DNA from: Plut-88900 sp965116945
Lineage (GTDB): Bacteria; Chloroflexota; Dehalococcoidia; Plut-88900
Reading direction: 5' to 3'
Assembly: GCA_965116945.1 (NCBI GenBank)
Contig: OZ220734.1
Location: 2,418,001 to 2,482,000 of the forward strand
DNA: 64,000 nucleotides
Both the position numbers and the translations under genes were made by a program. Shown one piece after another: positions 16,901 through 24,152 of this stretch. The notes beneath the pieces were generated by a model that was not told the origin of the DNA, did no database searches, and saw only the letters and a list, made by a program, of their open reading frames with translations. Positions within the stretch are counted from its first letter, which is position 1, and every line of letters begins with the position of its first letter.

Positions 16901-17605
16901 CTACTCATCCATGAGCGAATAGATGTCCTTGTCTGGAGGCCCGTCATAGGCAAGCGTCCCACCCCTGAGCACCAGCAGTCTCTGCCCATAGCGTTCCGCC
17001 ATCTGCAGATCGTGGGTAATCAGGACCACCCCTTTGCCTTCAGATGCCAGGTCGGCCAGCATGCGGAAGAAGAGGCTCTTCTTCGAATAGTCTACCTTCT
17101 GCAGCGATTCATCCAGCAGGAGGAATTCTCGTTGCTGGGCCAGGCAAAAGGATAGCCAGACCCGCTGTTTCTCCCCTCCCGACAGCTGATCAAACGGCCT
17201 GTCCGCCAACGAGTCCGCAAGACACCTGGAAAGACATTTCTGCACGACCTCCCTGTCCCCCTCACTCACCCGCCACCCGAGACTGCGGTCCGGCTTGAAT
17301 CGTCCCAGACTAACCAGTTCCCTGGCGCTAACGAAAGGCGGGTCTTGCAAGTCCTGTGGAAGGTATGCAATGCTCCGTCTTAAGTCCCCCTGTCCACTGT
17401 TCTTGCCATCTGGCCCCACAAAGACCCTACCCTCCGTAGCCGTCAACTCGCCCGCCATCAACCGTGCCAGCGTCGATTTCCCGGCCCCGTTTGGCCCGAG
17501 AAGACAAACGAACTCGCCTGCGCACACAGACGCCGAAACATCCTTCAAGGCTACCCTATCCCCGTATAAAAAGGTGACGCCTTCCAGTTGTATCGCGTGC
17601 TGCAC
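16901..17605 (-). CDS. ABC transporter ATPase (FecE/BtuD type)
   Basis: A 234-residue nucleotide-binding subunit with Walker A LLGPNGAGKSTLARL, Q-loop IAYLPQDLQDPP, ABC signature QLSGGEKQRVWL, Walker B FLLLDESLQ and switch histidine VLITHDLQ. It completes a type-II importer with the permease (21 bases upstream) and the binding protein, in the order binding protein-permease-ATPase. Cargo is probably Fe(III)-siderophore, haem or cobalamin; sequence alone does not choose. Confidence 0.93.
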   Translation of the reverse strand: MQHAIQLEGVTFLYGDRVALKDVSASVCAGEFVCLLGPNGAGKSTLARLMAGELTATEGRVFVGPDGKNSGQGDLRRSIAYLPQDLQDPPFVSARELVSLGRFKPDRSLGWRVSEGDREVVQKCLSRCLADSLADRPFDQLSGGEKQRVWLSFCLAQQREFLLLDESLQKVDYSKKSLFFRMLADLASEGKGVVLITHDLQMAERYGQRLLVLRGGTLAYDGPPDKDIYSLMDE

Positions 17606-17626
17606 CTTACCGACCCCCTTCCCGTG

Positions 17627-18604
17627 TCACTGGAGCCTCCTGGCCACCCATATCATCAGCGGCGCTCCCAGGACGGTAGTAACCAGCCCGACCGGTACCT
17701 CCGCGGGCATCAGTGCTAACCTCGCTATCTGGTCCGCATAGAGCACCACCAGCGCCCCGACGGGCACCGATATTACCGTAACCGTCCGGGCGTCGTTGCC
17801 CACCAGCAGCCTCACAATGTGTGGGGTGAACAGGCCTACAAACCCGACCACCCCCGCCACGCTCACCCCCGCCCCTGCAACAACACCCGCCGAAACCAGG
17901 GCCATCATCCGAGTCTTTCCAGGGCTGGCCCCCAGCTGCCAGGCAAGTCTGTCCCCGAGAACGAGCAAATTCAACCTGCCCGCCGCCAGCGCCGCCAACC
18001 CTAGACCGAACGCCAGGTAGGGTATCGCCGGTGTTACATCCCCCCATCCTCGATTTGCCATGCTTCCGCTGAACAGGGCCAACGCCTGCAAGCTGAATAC
18101 CCGAGAATGTGTAAGGATGGCCGCGGCAATTGCCAGTGTCAGGGCCCCGATGGAAACGCCAATCAACGCCAGTCGAGCAGGTGTCAAGGTCTCCCGGGAA
18201 GCCAGCAGGAATATCAGAAGTGCTCCCCCGGTTGCGGCAGCCACCGACAGTGATGTCAGCCCCCACGGCCCGACGCTGATTACTCCGGCCAACGCCAGGG
18301 CCTGGACTATCGATGCCCCACCCCCCAGCCCAAAAATCTGGGGGTCCCCCAGTGGGTTGCGCGTGGCGCTCTGGATTAGCGCCCCCGACACCCCGAAGCA
18401 CGCCCCGGCTATCAATGCCGCCGCAACCCTCGGCAGGCGAATGGAACGGACTATTACCTCGGCTGTCGGGTCTCCACTATCAGTGAATAATGCTCTGACA
18501 ACCGATGAAAATTCCAAGTCCGCGGTGCCGAAAGTAACCCCTACTACGAATCCTGCCAGTAGGGCAGCCCCGAGACCTGTAAGAACAAGGGCCGCACTTC
18601 TCAA
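17627..18604 (-). CDS. FecCD-family ABC permease
   Basis: A 325-residue integral membrane protein with about ten hydrophobic segments, the number expected for BtuC/FhuB-type permeases. Family marks are RSIRLPRVAAALIAGACFGV SGAL near residue 55 and GDRLAWQLGASPGKT with VGFVGLFTPHIVRLLVG (ATPase-coupling region). It begins directly after the binding-protein stop and precedes the ATPase. It moves iron-siderophore or B12-like ligands across the inner membrane. Confidence 0.93.
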   Translation of the reverse strand: MRSAALVLTGLGAALLAGFVVGVTFGTADLEFSSVVRALFTDSGDPTAEVIVRSIRLPRVAAALIAGACFGVSGALIQSATRNPLGDPQIFGLGGGASIVQALALAGVISVGPWGLTSLSVAAATGGALLIFLLASRETLTPARLALIGVSIGALTLAIAAAILTHSRVFSLQALALFSGSMANRGWGDVTPAIPYLAFGLGLAALAAGRLNLLVLGDRLAWQLGASPGKTRMMALVSAGVVAGAGVSVAGVVGFVGLFTPHIVRLLVGNDARTVTVISVPVGALVVLYADQIARLALMPAEVPVGLVTTVLGAPLMIWVARRLQ

Positions 18605-19696
18605 CTATGGGGCGCTTCCTAGGATTTCCGCCATGGCTTCCACCGCTTCGGCTATCCGTGGCCCCTGGTTGCGCAGGAATATCACGTGGTCGATTTCGTG
18701 CAGCTGACCGCTCGTGATTGCTCTCAGGCTTGAGAATCCGGGGAACCGCGGCAGCATCGCCGACAGTCGGGGCGCGGGTTCCGGCGCAGGAGTAATGGTG
18801 AACAGGTAGTCCGGGTCCATCGTCAGCAACTGCTCCACCGAAACCTGCGCAAACCCTGGAAACGTCCCGCTATCGGGCAAATCTGCCGCTGGATTTGACA
18901 ACTGCACCAGTGTAGTAATGGCGCCGGGGTAAGACTGTGGCTTCGCCACATACAGGTTCCTGTCAGCATCCGAAATCACCACAAGAGCGCTGCTTCCTCC
19001 ACTTGTGCTTTCGACTGCCGACTCAACCCTCTCGGCAATCTCATCTGCCGCCTGTGCTGCCTCATCCTCGTTCCCGATGATCTGCCCAAGGAGCCTGATA
19101 CCCGTGGTCACATCCTCCAGTGATGCCGCACGTACGGCAACCACGGCAGGCCCAAGTTCTGACAATGGCCCCAGGAACCGACCCTGGCTCAGTGCTTCAA
19201 TCAGTATCAGGTCTGGACGCTGCGCAGCAATCGCTTCAAAGCTGGGTGAGTAAGCTCCTCCCAGTTCCGGAAGCCCGAGCACTTCGTCCGGAAAAACTGA
19301 ACTAGTATCACGGGCAATAGCCGTACCACCGGCAGCGTAGAGCATTTCCGTAGCTGTCGGGCTGATGCTCGCTATCCGCTCTGGCTTGGCCGTGATCTCC
19401 ACCGGCCTGCCCAGCATGTCCATAACCTGCAGCGGGTATAGCCCCGACATGGCTTCAGAGGTCGAAGTTGGTTCAGGTTCAGGCTCGGGTGTGGGCTCCA
19501 GGGTCGGGACTGGTGTGGGTTCGGAAGTCGGCGGCGGCGAACTCTCCGTAGGCGTCGCCGTAGCCGTTGGTTCTGTCGTCCCTTCCTCCACATCCCCGGA
19601 GTTGGAACACGCCGCCGACACCAGTATCATTACCAAAGTCAGGGAGAGAATTACTGCCAAGCCCCTGCTTAGTGCGAACTCAATTAGTTTAACCAA
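18605..19696 (-). CDS. Iron-siderophore/cobalamin ABC substrate-binding lipoprotein
   Basis: A 363-residue lipoprotein. The TTG start at 19696 has AGGA 7 bases upstream. The signal peptide ends at the lipobox LVSAAC (Cys at about residue 30), followed by a Thr/Pro/Glu-rich spacer (residues 38-83, many repeats of the EPTP type) that tethers the domain to the membrane. The mature part is a class-III (TroA/BtuF-type) binding protein: RPVEITAKPERIASISPTAT, LYAAGGTAIARDTSS, AAQRPDLILIEALS and QLLTMDPDYLFTITP. It feeds the permease and ATPase just downstream. Confidence 0.92.
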   Translation of the reverse strand: MVKLIEFALSRGLAVILSLTLVMILVSAACSNSGDVEEGTTEPTATATPTESSPPPTSEPTPVPTLEPTPEPEPEPTSTSEAMSGLYPLQVMDMLGRPVEITAKPERIASISPTATEMLYAAGGTAIARDTSSVFPDEVLGLPELGGAYSPSFEAIAAQRPDLILIEALSQGRFLGPLSELGPAVVAVRAASLEDVTTGIRLLGQIIGNEDEAAQAADEIAERVESAVESTSGGSSALVVISDADRNLYVAKPQSYPGAITTLVQLSNPAADLPDSGTFPGFAQVSVEQLLTMDPDYLFTITPAPEPAPRLSAMLPRFPGFSSLRAITSGQLHEIDHVIFLRNQGPRIAEAVEAMAEILGSAP

Positions 19697-19815
19697 TAGA
19701 CTGTCCTATACTAGGTTTGTGAGAAATTGCGCAATTAGTTTATTCCAGTTGCGCCGACTCTGCCAGTCCCCCACCCCCCATCCGAAATTGTGCAACTGCA
19801 GGTTCCTGGACTTCA

Positions 19816-20256
19816 TCACCGGGTCCGGCGAAGGGCGACAACTAGGATTTCGCGGCCCGTATGGACTCGGTAGTTGGCAAAGCGCGCATTCTGCTCCACA
19901 ACCTTTTCATACAGCTCAGCACGCTCCTTACCTTCGGCAATGCGAGCTTCGGCAGAGAAGGACTCACCCACTGCTTCTACGGTGAGTCTCGGATCAGCGG
20001 CGAGGTTCAAGTACCACTCGGGATGGATGTCCCGCCCATAGTTCGAAGCGATGATTATCAAGTCTCCGTCGTCTTTAAACTGGAAATAAAGCAACGGCGA
20101 CGAATATCTCTTCCCGCTCTTTCTGCCTGTAGTTTCGAGAATGAGCACCTTTGTCCCTTCCAACCGACCCAGTATTCGACCTCGTGAGAGGCGGAACAAC
20201 ACCCGATGCAACGGCACGAAGAACCAGGCAATGAGAAGACGTTTATACGTCGGCAT
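19816..20256 (-). CDS. Deazaflavin (F420)-dependent nitroreductase-family protein (Ddn-like)
   Basis: A 146-residue split-barrel protein with the Ddn-family pattern VLILETTGRKSGKRYSSPL (F420/substrate pocket), IIASNYGRDIHPEWYLNL and a C-terminal tail REILVVALRRT. Relatives use reduced F420 to reduce quinones or nitro compounds. The N-terminus has a hydrophobic stretch (LLIAWFFVPLHRVLF) suggesting membrane contact, as in quinone-reducing members. The membrane protein gene at 20289 lies just upstream on the same strand. Confidence 0.85.
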   Translation of the reverse strand: MPTYKRLLIAWFFVPLHRVLFRLSRGRILGRLEGTKVLILETTGRKSGKRYSSPLLYFQFKDDGDLIIIASNYGRDIHPEWYLNLAADPRLTVEAVGESFSAEARIAEGKERAELYEKVVEQNARFANYRVHTGREILVVALRRTR

Positions 20257-20288
20257 TGAGGACAGAATAGTCCCGGGGAGTCATAGCG

Positions 20289-20861
20289 CTAGCCGCAGGC
20301 CGGCTGATCTTTCCCCTGTGAATTGGCGTGGCCGGCAACAGCAGCCAATGCCAGCGCGGAGAGCATGCGCGCGGGATTCAACACCTGCCAAAGAACGCCG
20401 TTGTCCACGAAGTAGGCATTGGCAAAGAGGAGAACACCCAACCCTACCGAGACCACCGCGAGCCCACGCGCCGTAGCGCTCCCGCTGCGCCATAACGTCG
20501 CAGCCGCCACTATCGAGCAGCCGATGAAAAGGGGGTTCACCGTGCGCCAAACATCGCCCCAATTATCGCCGAATTGGCTGCTGTATCCATTAAGCAGTAC
20601 AACCAGGGCCAATATCCCCAGTGCCAGGCTGCGCACCCAGTAGACCCGACGAGTGCTTAGCCAGAGCCACCAGACTCCGGCAACACCCATCAGCAGCGGG
20701 CCGATTTGCCACAGCTTCCAGGGCCAGTGAGGTACGGACATGCCATTCGGGTCAACGAGGACCGTCCGTTCCGTCCATCCAAAGATTGCCAGGGCCAGTA
20801 ACGCACTGGCACACGCGGCAGAAATGGGGCCCAGGTCTCGGGGAGCGATTAGCTTGAACAT
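20289..20861 (-). CDS. Six-helix integral membrane protein, unknown function
   Basis: 190 residues with about six hydrophobic segments (near residues 14-32, 50-68, 75-92, 108-124, 132-150 and 162-180). The loop after the first helix holds TERTVLVDPNGMSVPHWPWK. It resembles no family I can name. It ends 33 bases before the Ddn-like gene on the same strand and may be co-transcribed. There is no signal peptide other than the first helix. Confidence 0.68.
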   Translation of the reverse strand: MFKLIAPRDLGPISAACASALLALAIFGWTERTVLVDPNGMSVPHWPWKLWQIGPLLMGVAGVWWLWLSTRRVYWVRSLALGILALVVLLNGYSSQFGDNWGDVWRTVNPLFIGCSIVAAATLWRSGSATARGLAVVSVGLGVLLFANAYFVDNGVLWQVLNPARMLSALALAAVAGHANSQGKDQPACG

Positions 20862-21009
20862 AGTCCAACCTCGCGCCTAAGTTCATCTGACGGTCGAATC
20901 CTATTGCATCCTTAGGGAATGTAGCGGCGCGCGACTGCAACTCTACCACAACAGGGAACTGGCTCCCGCATGATGCCTCAGAACATGAACATTCTTGTCT
21001 TTTCAATTC

Positions 21010-21038
21010 TTGACCCGGTATCCGCCCAAAACTTAGAC
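21010..21038 (+). promoter_or_regulatory. Candidate promoter for the CoA-transferase operon
   Basis: TTGACC (21010-21015), a 17-base spacer and TTAGAC (21033-21038). It lies inside the upstream extension of the open frame, which supports initiation at ATG 21081. The -10 is poor. Confidence 0.3.
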
Positions 21039-21080
21039 TTTCCACACAGCAACCCTCCTCCCGACAAAGAATTCACTCTG

Positions 21081-22553
21081 ATGGATTGGAAAGACCACTT
21101 CAAGAGCAACACCGTCACCGCCGACGAAGCGGTGTCGCTGATAAGCCCCGGCGACAACATCGCCATCAGCCTGGACCCCAAGCCCGCGGCCCTGATGGAC
21201 GCCCTGGTTGCAAACCACGAGCAATTCAAAGATATACGGGTCTTCGATGTCGCTCCCCACTACGACCCCGGTTGGCTTGCTCCAGACTTCGCAGGCTCAT
21301 TTAGATACAGTCCCTCCATGTTTCTCGGGCCCCTGGCCCGACCGGCCTACTATGAACACCGTATAGATTTTGCCCCCGTCATCTTTACCACCGACCTCCA
21401 GCCGTACAGGGAACCCAATAGAGGCCCCAGGCTGGACGTGACCCTCGTGTCGTGCTCGCCCCCCGACGGCGAAGGGTTTTGCAGCTTCGGTAAGGCACTG
21501 TGGAACAAGCGGAGTTTTGCCAGGCACGCTCAGACCGTGATCGCTCAGGTGGACGACTCCTTTATTCGCACCTATGGCGACAATTACATTCACGTCTCCG
21601 AAATCGACCGCTTCGTCGAATACACCGCTCCCGAATTGACCATGGAGGAGTCGGAGGAAATGGTTTCCAACGTCGAAGACCTCATGCTGCGCAAGGAATT
21701 GCTGCCGCTCATAGGTCAGATGAGTGGGAACGCCAGGTACGAGCACCTGCCTCGCTTGTGTGGCGGCAGGCTGAGAGATACAAGGGAGTTCGTCAGGCTC
21801 TTTCTAAAGGCGGCAGATCCCGGCAAGGAAGACGAGAAGATAGCTGAAAATGTGGCAGAGTTGGTCAGAGATGGCGACACCATCCAGATCGGTGTGGGCA
21901 CGCCCAGCGGCCATTTGCCTCGCCTGGGAACATTCGATCAGAAGCAAGATCTGGGCTGGCACTCGGAGATGACTGCACCAGGCATAGTAGAGCTAATCGA
22001 AAGAGGTGTAATCAACAGCGAACGCAAGAATGTCCACGCCGGTAAGGCCGTGTTCACCGCCCTGACCGGCTGCGCCCCCGAGGAAGTGCCTTTAGCTCAC
22101 AACAACCCCCACATCGAGCTCCGAGACGCAGAATACGTGGTCAACATCAACACGGTCTCTTCTCACGAAAACTACATCGCCATGAACAACGCAATCTCCA
22201 TCGATTTCTCCGGTCAGATTAACTCGGAGAGCATTGGAGGCCGACAGTGGACCGGGACCGGTGGCCAGCCCGAGCTTCACATGGGTGCGGTAATTTCCAA
22301 AGGCGGTCGGGCCATCACCCTCCTGCGTTCGACGGCCGCCGGGGGCACGGTGTCGCGCATCGTGCCCCGACACCCGGAGGGTGCAGTGATCACCGTTCCC
22401 CGCTCCTTTGCCGACACCATAGTCACCGAATACGGCGTCGCTCAGCTCCTTGGCAAGACCATCCGCGAAAGGGCCCGAGAACTGATCGCAGTCGCCCACC
22501 CCGACTTCAGAGCCGACCTCCAAAAGGCGGCCGACGACCTCTACTACCCCTAG
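21081..22553 (+). CDS. Acetyl-CoA hydrolase/transferase family CoA-transferase
   Basis: A 490-residue protein of the Cat1/4-hydroxybutyrate CoA-transferase family, which moves CoA between acyl groups through a glutamyl-CoA thioester. The start at ATG 21081 (MDWKDHFKSNTVTADEAVSL) matches family N-termini; an in-frame ATG at 20970 would add 37 unlike residues. Visible blocks are SPGDNIAISLDPKP, DTIQIGVGTPSGHLP, the likely catalytic Glu in LGWHSEMTAPGIVELIE, GQINSESIGGRQWTGTGGQP and SFADTIVTEYGVAQLLGKT. The enoyl-CoA hydratase-family gene follows after 9 bases, so the two probably act in one acyl-CoA pathway. Confidence 0.9.
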   Translation: MDWKDHFKSNTVTADEAVSLISPGDNIAISLDPKPAALMDALVANHEQFKDIRVFDVAPHYDPGWLAPDFAGSFRYSPSMFLGPLARPAYYEHRIDFAPVIFTTDLQPYREPNRGPRLDVTLVSCSPPDGEGFCSFGKALWNKRSFARHAQTVIAQVDDSFIRTYGDNYIHVSEIDRFVEYTAPELTMEESEEMVSNVEDLMLRKELLPLIGQMSGNARYEHLPRLCGGRLRDTREFVRLFLKAADPGKEDEKIAENVAELVRDGDTIQIGVGTPSGHLPRLGTFDQKQDLGWHSEMTAPGIVELIERGVINSERKNVHAGKAVFTALTGCAPEEVPLAHNNPHIELRDAEYVVNINTVSSHENYIAMNNAISIDFSGQINSESIGGRQWTGTGGQPELHMGAVISKGGRAITLLRSTAAGGTVSRIVPRHPEGAVITVPRSFADTIVTEYGVAQLLGKTIRERARELIAVAHPDFRADLQKAADDLYYP

Positions 22554-22562
22554 GAGGAACAC

Positions 22563-23351
22563 ATGGCAGTAATCGAATACGAAGTAAAGGACAAAATCGC
22601 CTACGTGACCCTCAACAGGCCCCGGTCACTCAACGCCATCAACGGGGAGATGTCCCGGATGTGGAACGAGGTGTGGACCCGGTTCCGGGACGATGACGAC
22701 GCCTGGGCCGCCATCCTTACCGGCGCCGGCGACCGCTCCTTCTGCTCGGGCGCCGACCTCAAGGAGATGAGAGACCACCACGACACCGGAGACCACAAGG
22801 GCAACCCCTTCGGCGGCGACCCCCGCCCCCTCCGCCCCTCCGAAGAACTCGGCGTCTGGAAACCGATAATCGCCGCCATAAACGGATGGGTGATGGGTGG
22901 CGGGGTAGTCTTCGCTATGGACTGCGACATACGCATCGCCTCGGATAGGGCGGTCTTTGGCCTGCCGGAGGTGGAACTGGGCATCGTCACCACCTGGTGG
23001 GGCACCGTCAGGGCTCGGGCGCACATGTCCTTCGGTCGGGCCCTGGAATTCCTCCTCACCGGCGACCACGTCACTGCCCAGCAGGCCGAGCAATGGGGAT
23101 TCGTTAATCACGTCGTCCCCCATGACCAGCTCATGGAAAAGGCCGAGGAGATGGCCCGCAAGATAAACAGCAACGGCCCCCTGGCCGTCCGGGGGATAAA
23201 GGAGGTCTCATACCGCAGCCTGCTGGACGGCATCCGCGAAGCGGGTCGTCTCGAAGACGTAATCAGCATCATCGCCGCCCAGAGCGAGGATGTCCAGGAA
23301 GGTGTCCGGGCCTGGCTGGAAAAACGCCCCCCGGAGTTCAAGGGTAGATAA
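22563..23351 (+). CDS. Enoyl-CoA hydratase/isomerase (crotonase) family protein
   Basis: A 262-residue crotonase fold. The first oxyanion-hole segment is DRSFCSGADLKEM (residues 58-70) and the second is INGWVMGGGVVFAMDCDIRIAS. Glutamates in VFGLPEVELGIVTTWWG occupy the catalytic region. AGGAGG precedes the ATG, 9 bases after the CoA-transferase stop. Substrate unclear: hydratase, isomerase or hydrolase are all possible. A decayed copy of its 3' end lies at 23890-24075. Confidence 0.92.
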   Translation: MAVIEYEVKDKIAYVTLNRPRSLNAINGEMSRMWNEVWTRFRDDDDAWAAILTGAGDRSFCSGADLKEMRDHHDTGDHKGNPFGGDPRPLRPSEELGVWKPIIAAINGWVMGGGVVFAMDCDIRIASDRAVFGLPEVELGIVTTWWGTVRARAHMSFGRALEFLLTGDHVTAQQAEQWGFVNHVVPHDQLMEKAEEMARKINSNGPLAVRGIKEVSYRSLLDGIREAGRLEDVISIIAAQSEDVQEGVRAWLEKRPPEFKGR

Positions 23352-23426
23352 GTGAAGAAGCACGAAATTACAGGTATTTCGGAATCAGTCCCACAACCGG
23401 TCGCAACAATGTAAAGGAGTGCAATT

Positions 23427-23858
23427 ATGACGAAAGAGCAGCAGGGAAAGTACTACATCAAGGACTATGAACTGGACCCCATGCCGCCTTACAGCAACTA
23501 CCCGGATGCCTTGGTGAAGGCGATTCATGCCAAATCGCTAATCGGTCCCGACGGTGGGATACCCGAGAAGGACATCGCCGCGTCGGCCTTCATGTTGGAC
23601 CCCGGGACGTACTACGGTGCTCACGCTCACATGAGGCCCGAGATCTACATCTTCCTCAGTGGAACGGCAGAATGTGAGTGGGGTGACGAGACCTTTACCG
23701 CAGGGCCCGGAACGGTGACCTATTGCCCCCCATACATGTCCCACGCGATGCGGGCGACTAGCACCGAGCCTGTCAGAACGATAATCATCAACTGGGCGCC
23801 GAATGGGGACCAGAAATACTTCGAGACAGGTGCCTACATGATATCCACGCAAGGCTAG
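23427..23858 (+). CDS. Small cupin-domain protein
   Basis: A 143-residue single cupin. The metal motif is visible as GAHAHMRPEIYIFLSG (H-x-H-x5-E; usual G-x5-HxH-x3,4-E-x6-G) and PGTVTYCPPYMSHAMRA (second motif with His). These ligands could bind a divalent metal. Role unknown; the third position in the CoA-transferase/crotonase cluster suggests an isomerase or dioxygenase-like role in the same catabolic route. AAAGGAG lies 7 bases before the ATG. Confidence 0.85.
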   Translation: MTKEQQGKYYIKDYELDPMPPYSNYPDALVKAIHAKSLIGPDGGIPEKDIAASAFMLDPGTYYGAHAHMRPEIYIFLSGTAECEWGDETFTAGPGTVTYCPPYMSHAMRATSTEPVRTIIINWAPNGDQKYFETGAYMISTQG

Positions 23859-23889
23859 ACAAGGTACTACAACCAAAACATAGAATCCG

Positions 23890-24075
23890 CCCGTGCCGTA
23901 CTACCAGGCTCCATGCTCCGGGACGAACTCGCCTGTGCGTTCAACAGCCTGCTGGACGGGACCAGGGGAAGCCGGTCGGCTCGAAGACCCAATCGGAATC
24001 ATCGCTGTCCTGAGACAAGCCATCCAGTAGACAGCCCGCGCCTGCCTTGAAAAACGCCCCCCAATTGACTCCCCA
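23890..24075 (+). pseudogene. Decayed duplicate of the crotonase 3' end
   Basis: This stretch matches the last 150 or so bases of the crotonase gene at 22563: shared blocks include CAGCCTGCTGGACGG, TCGAAGAC, ATCATCGC, GCCTG and TTGAAAAACGCCCCCC-like, in the same order and spacing. It carries stops (TGA, TAG) and substitutions, so it no longer encodes protein. It looks like the remnant of a tandem crotonase duplication in which most of the second copy was lost and the cupin gene now lies between. Confidence 0.72.
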
Positions 24076-24152
24076 TTCCCCCCAAAGTTAGAATCGACCC
24101 ACACCGTGCTTGCAAGTTCCGAAAAGTCCCCTCTCCTTCTGACACCCTAACT

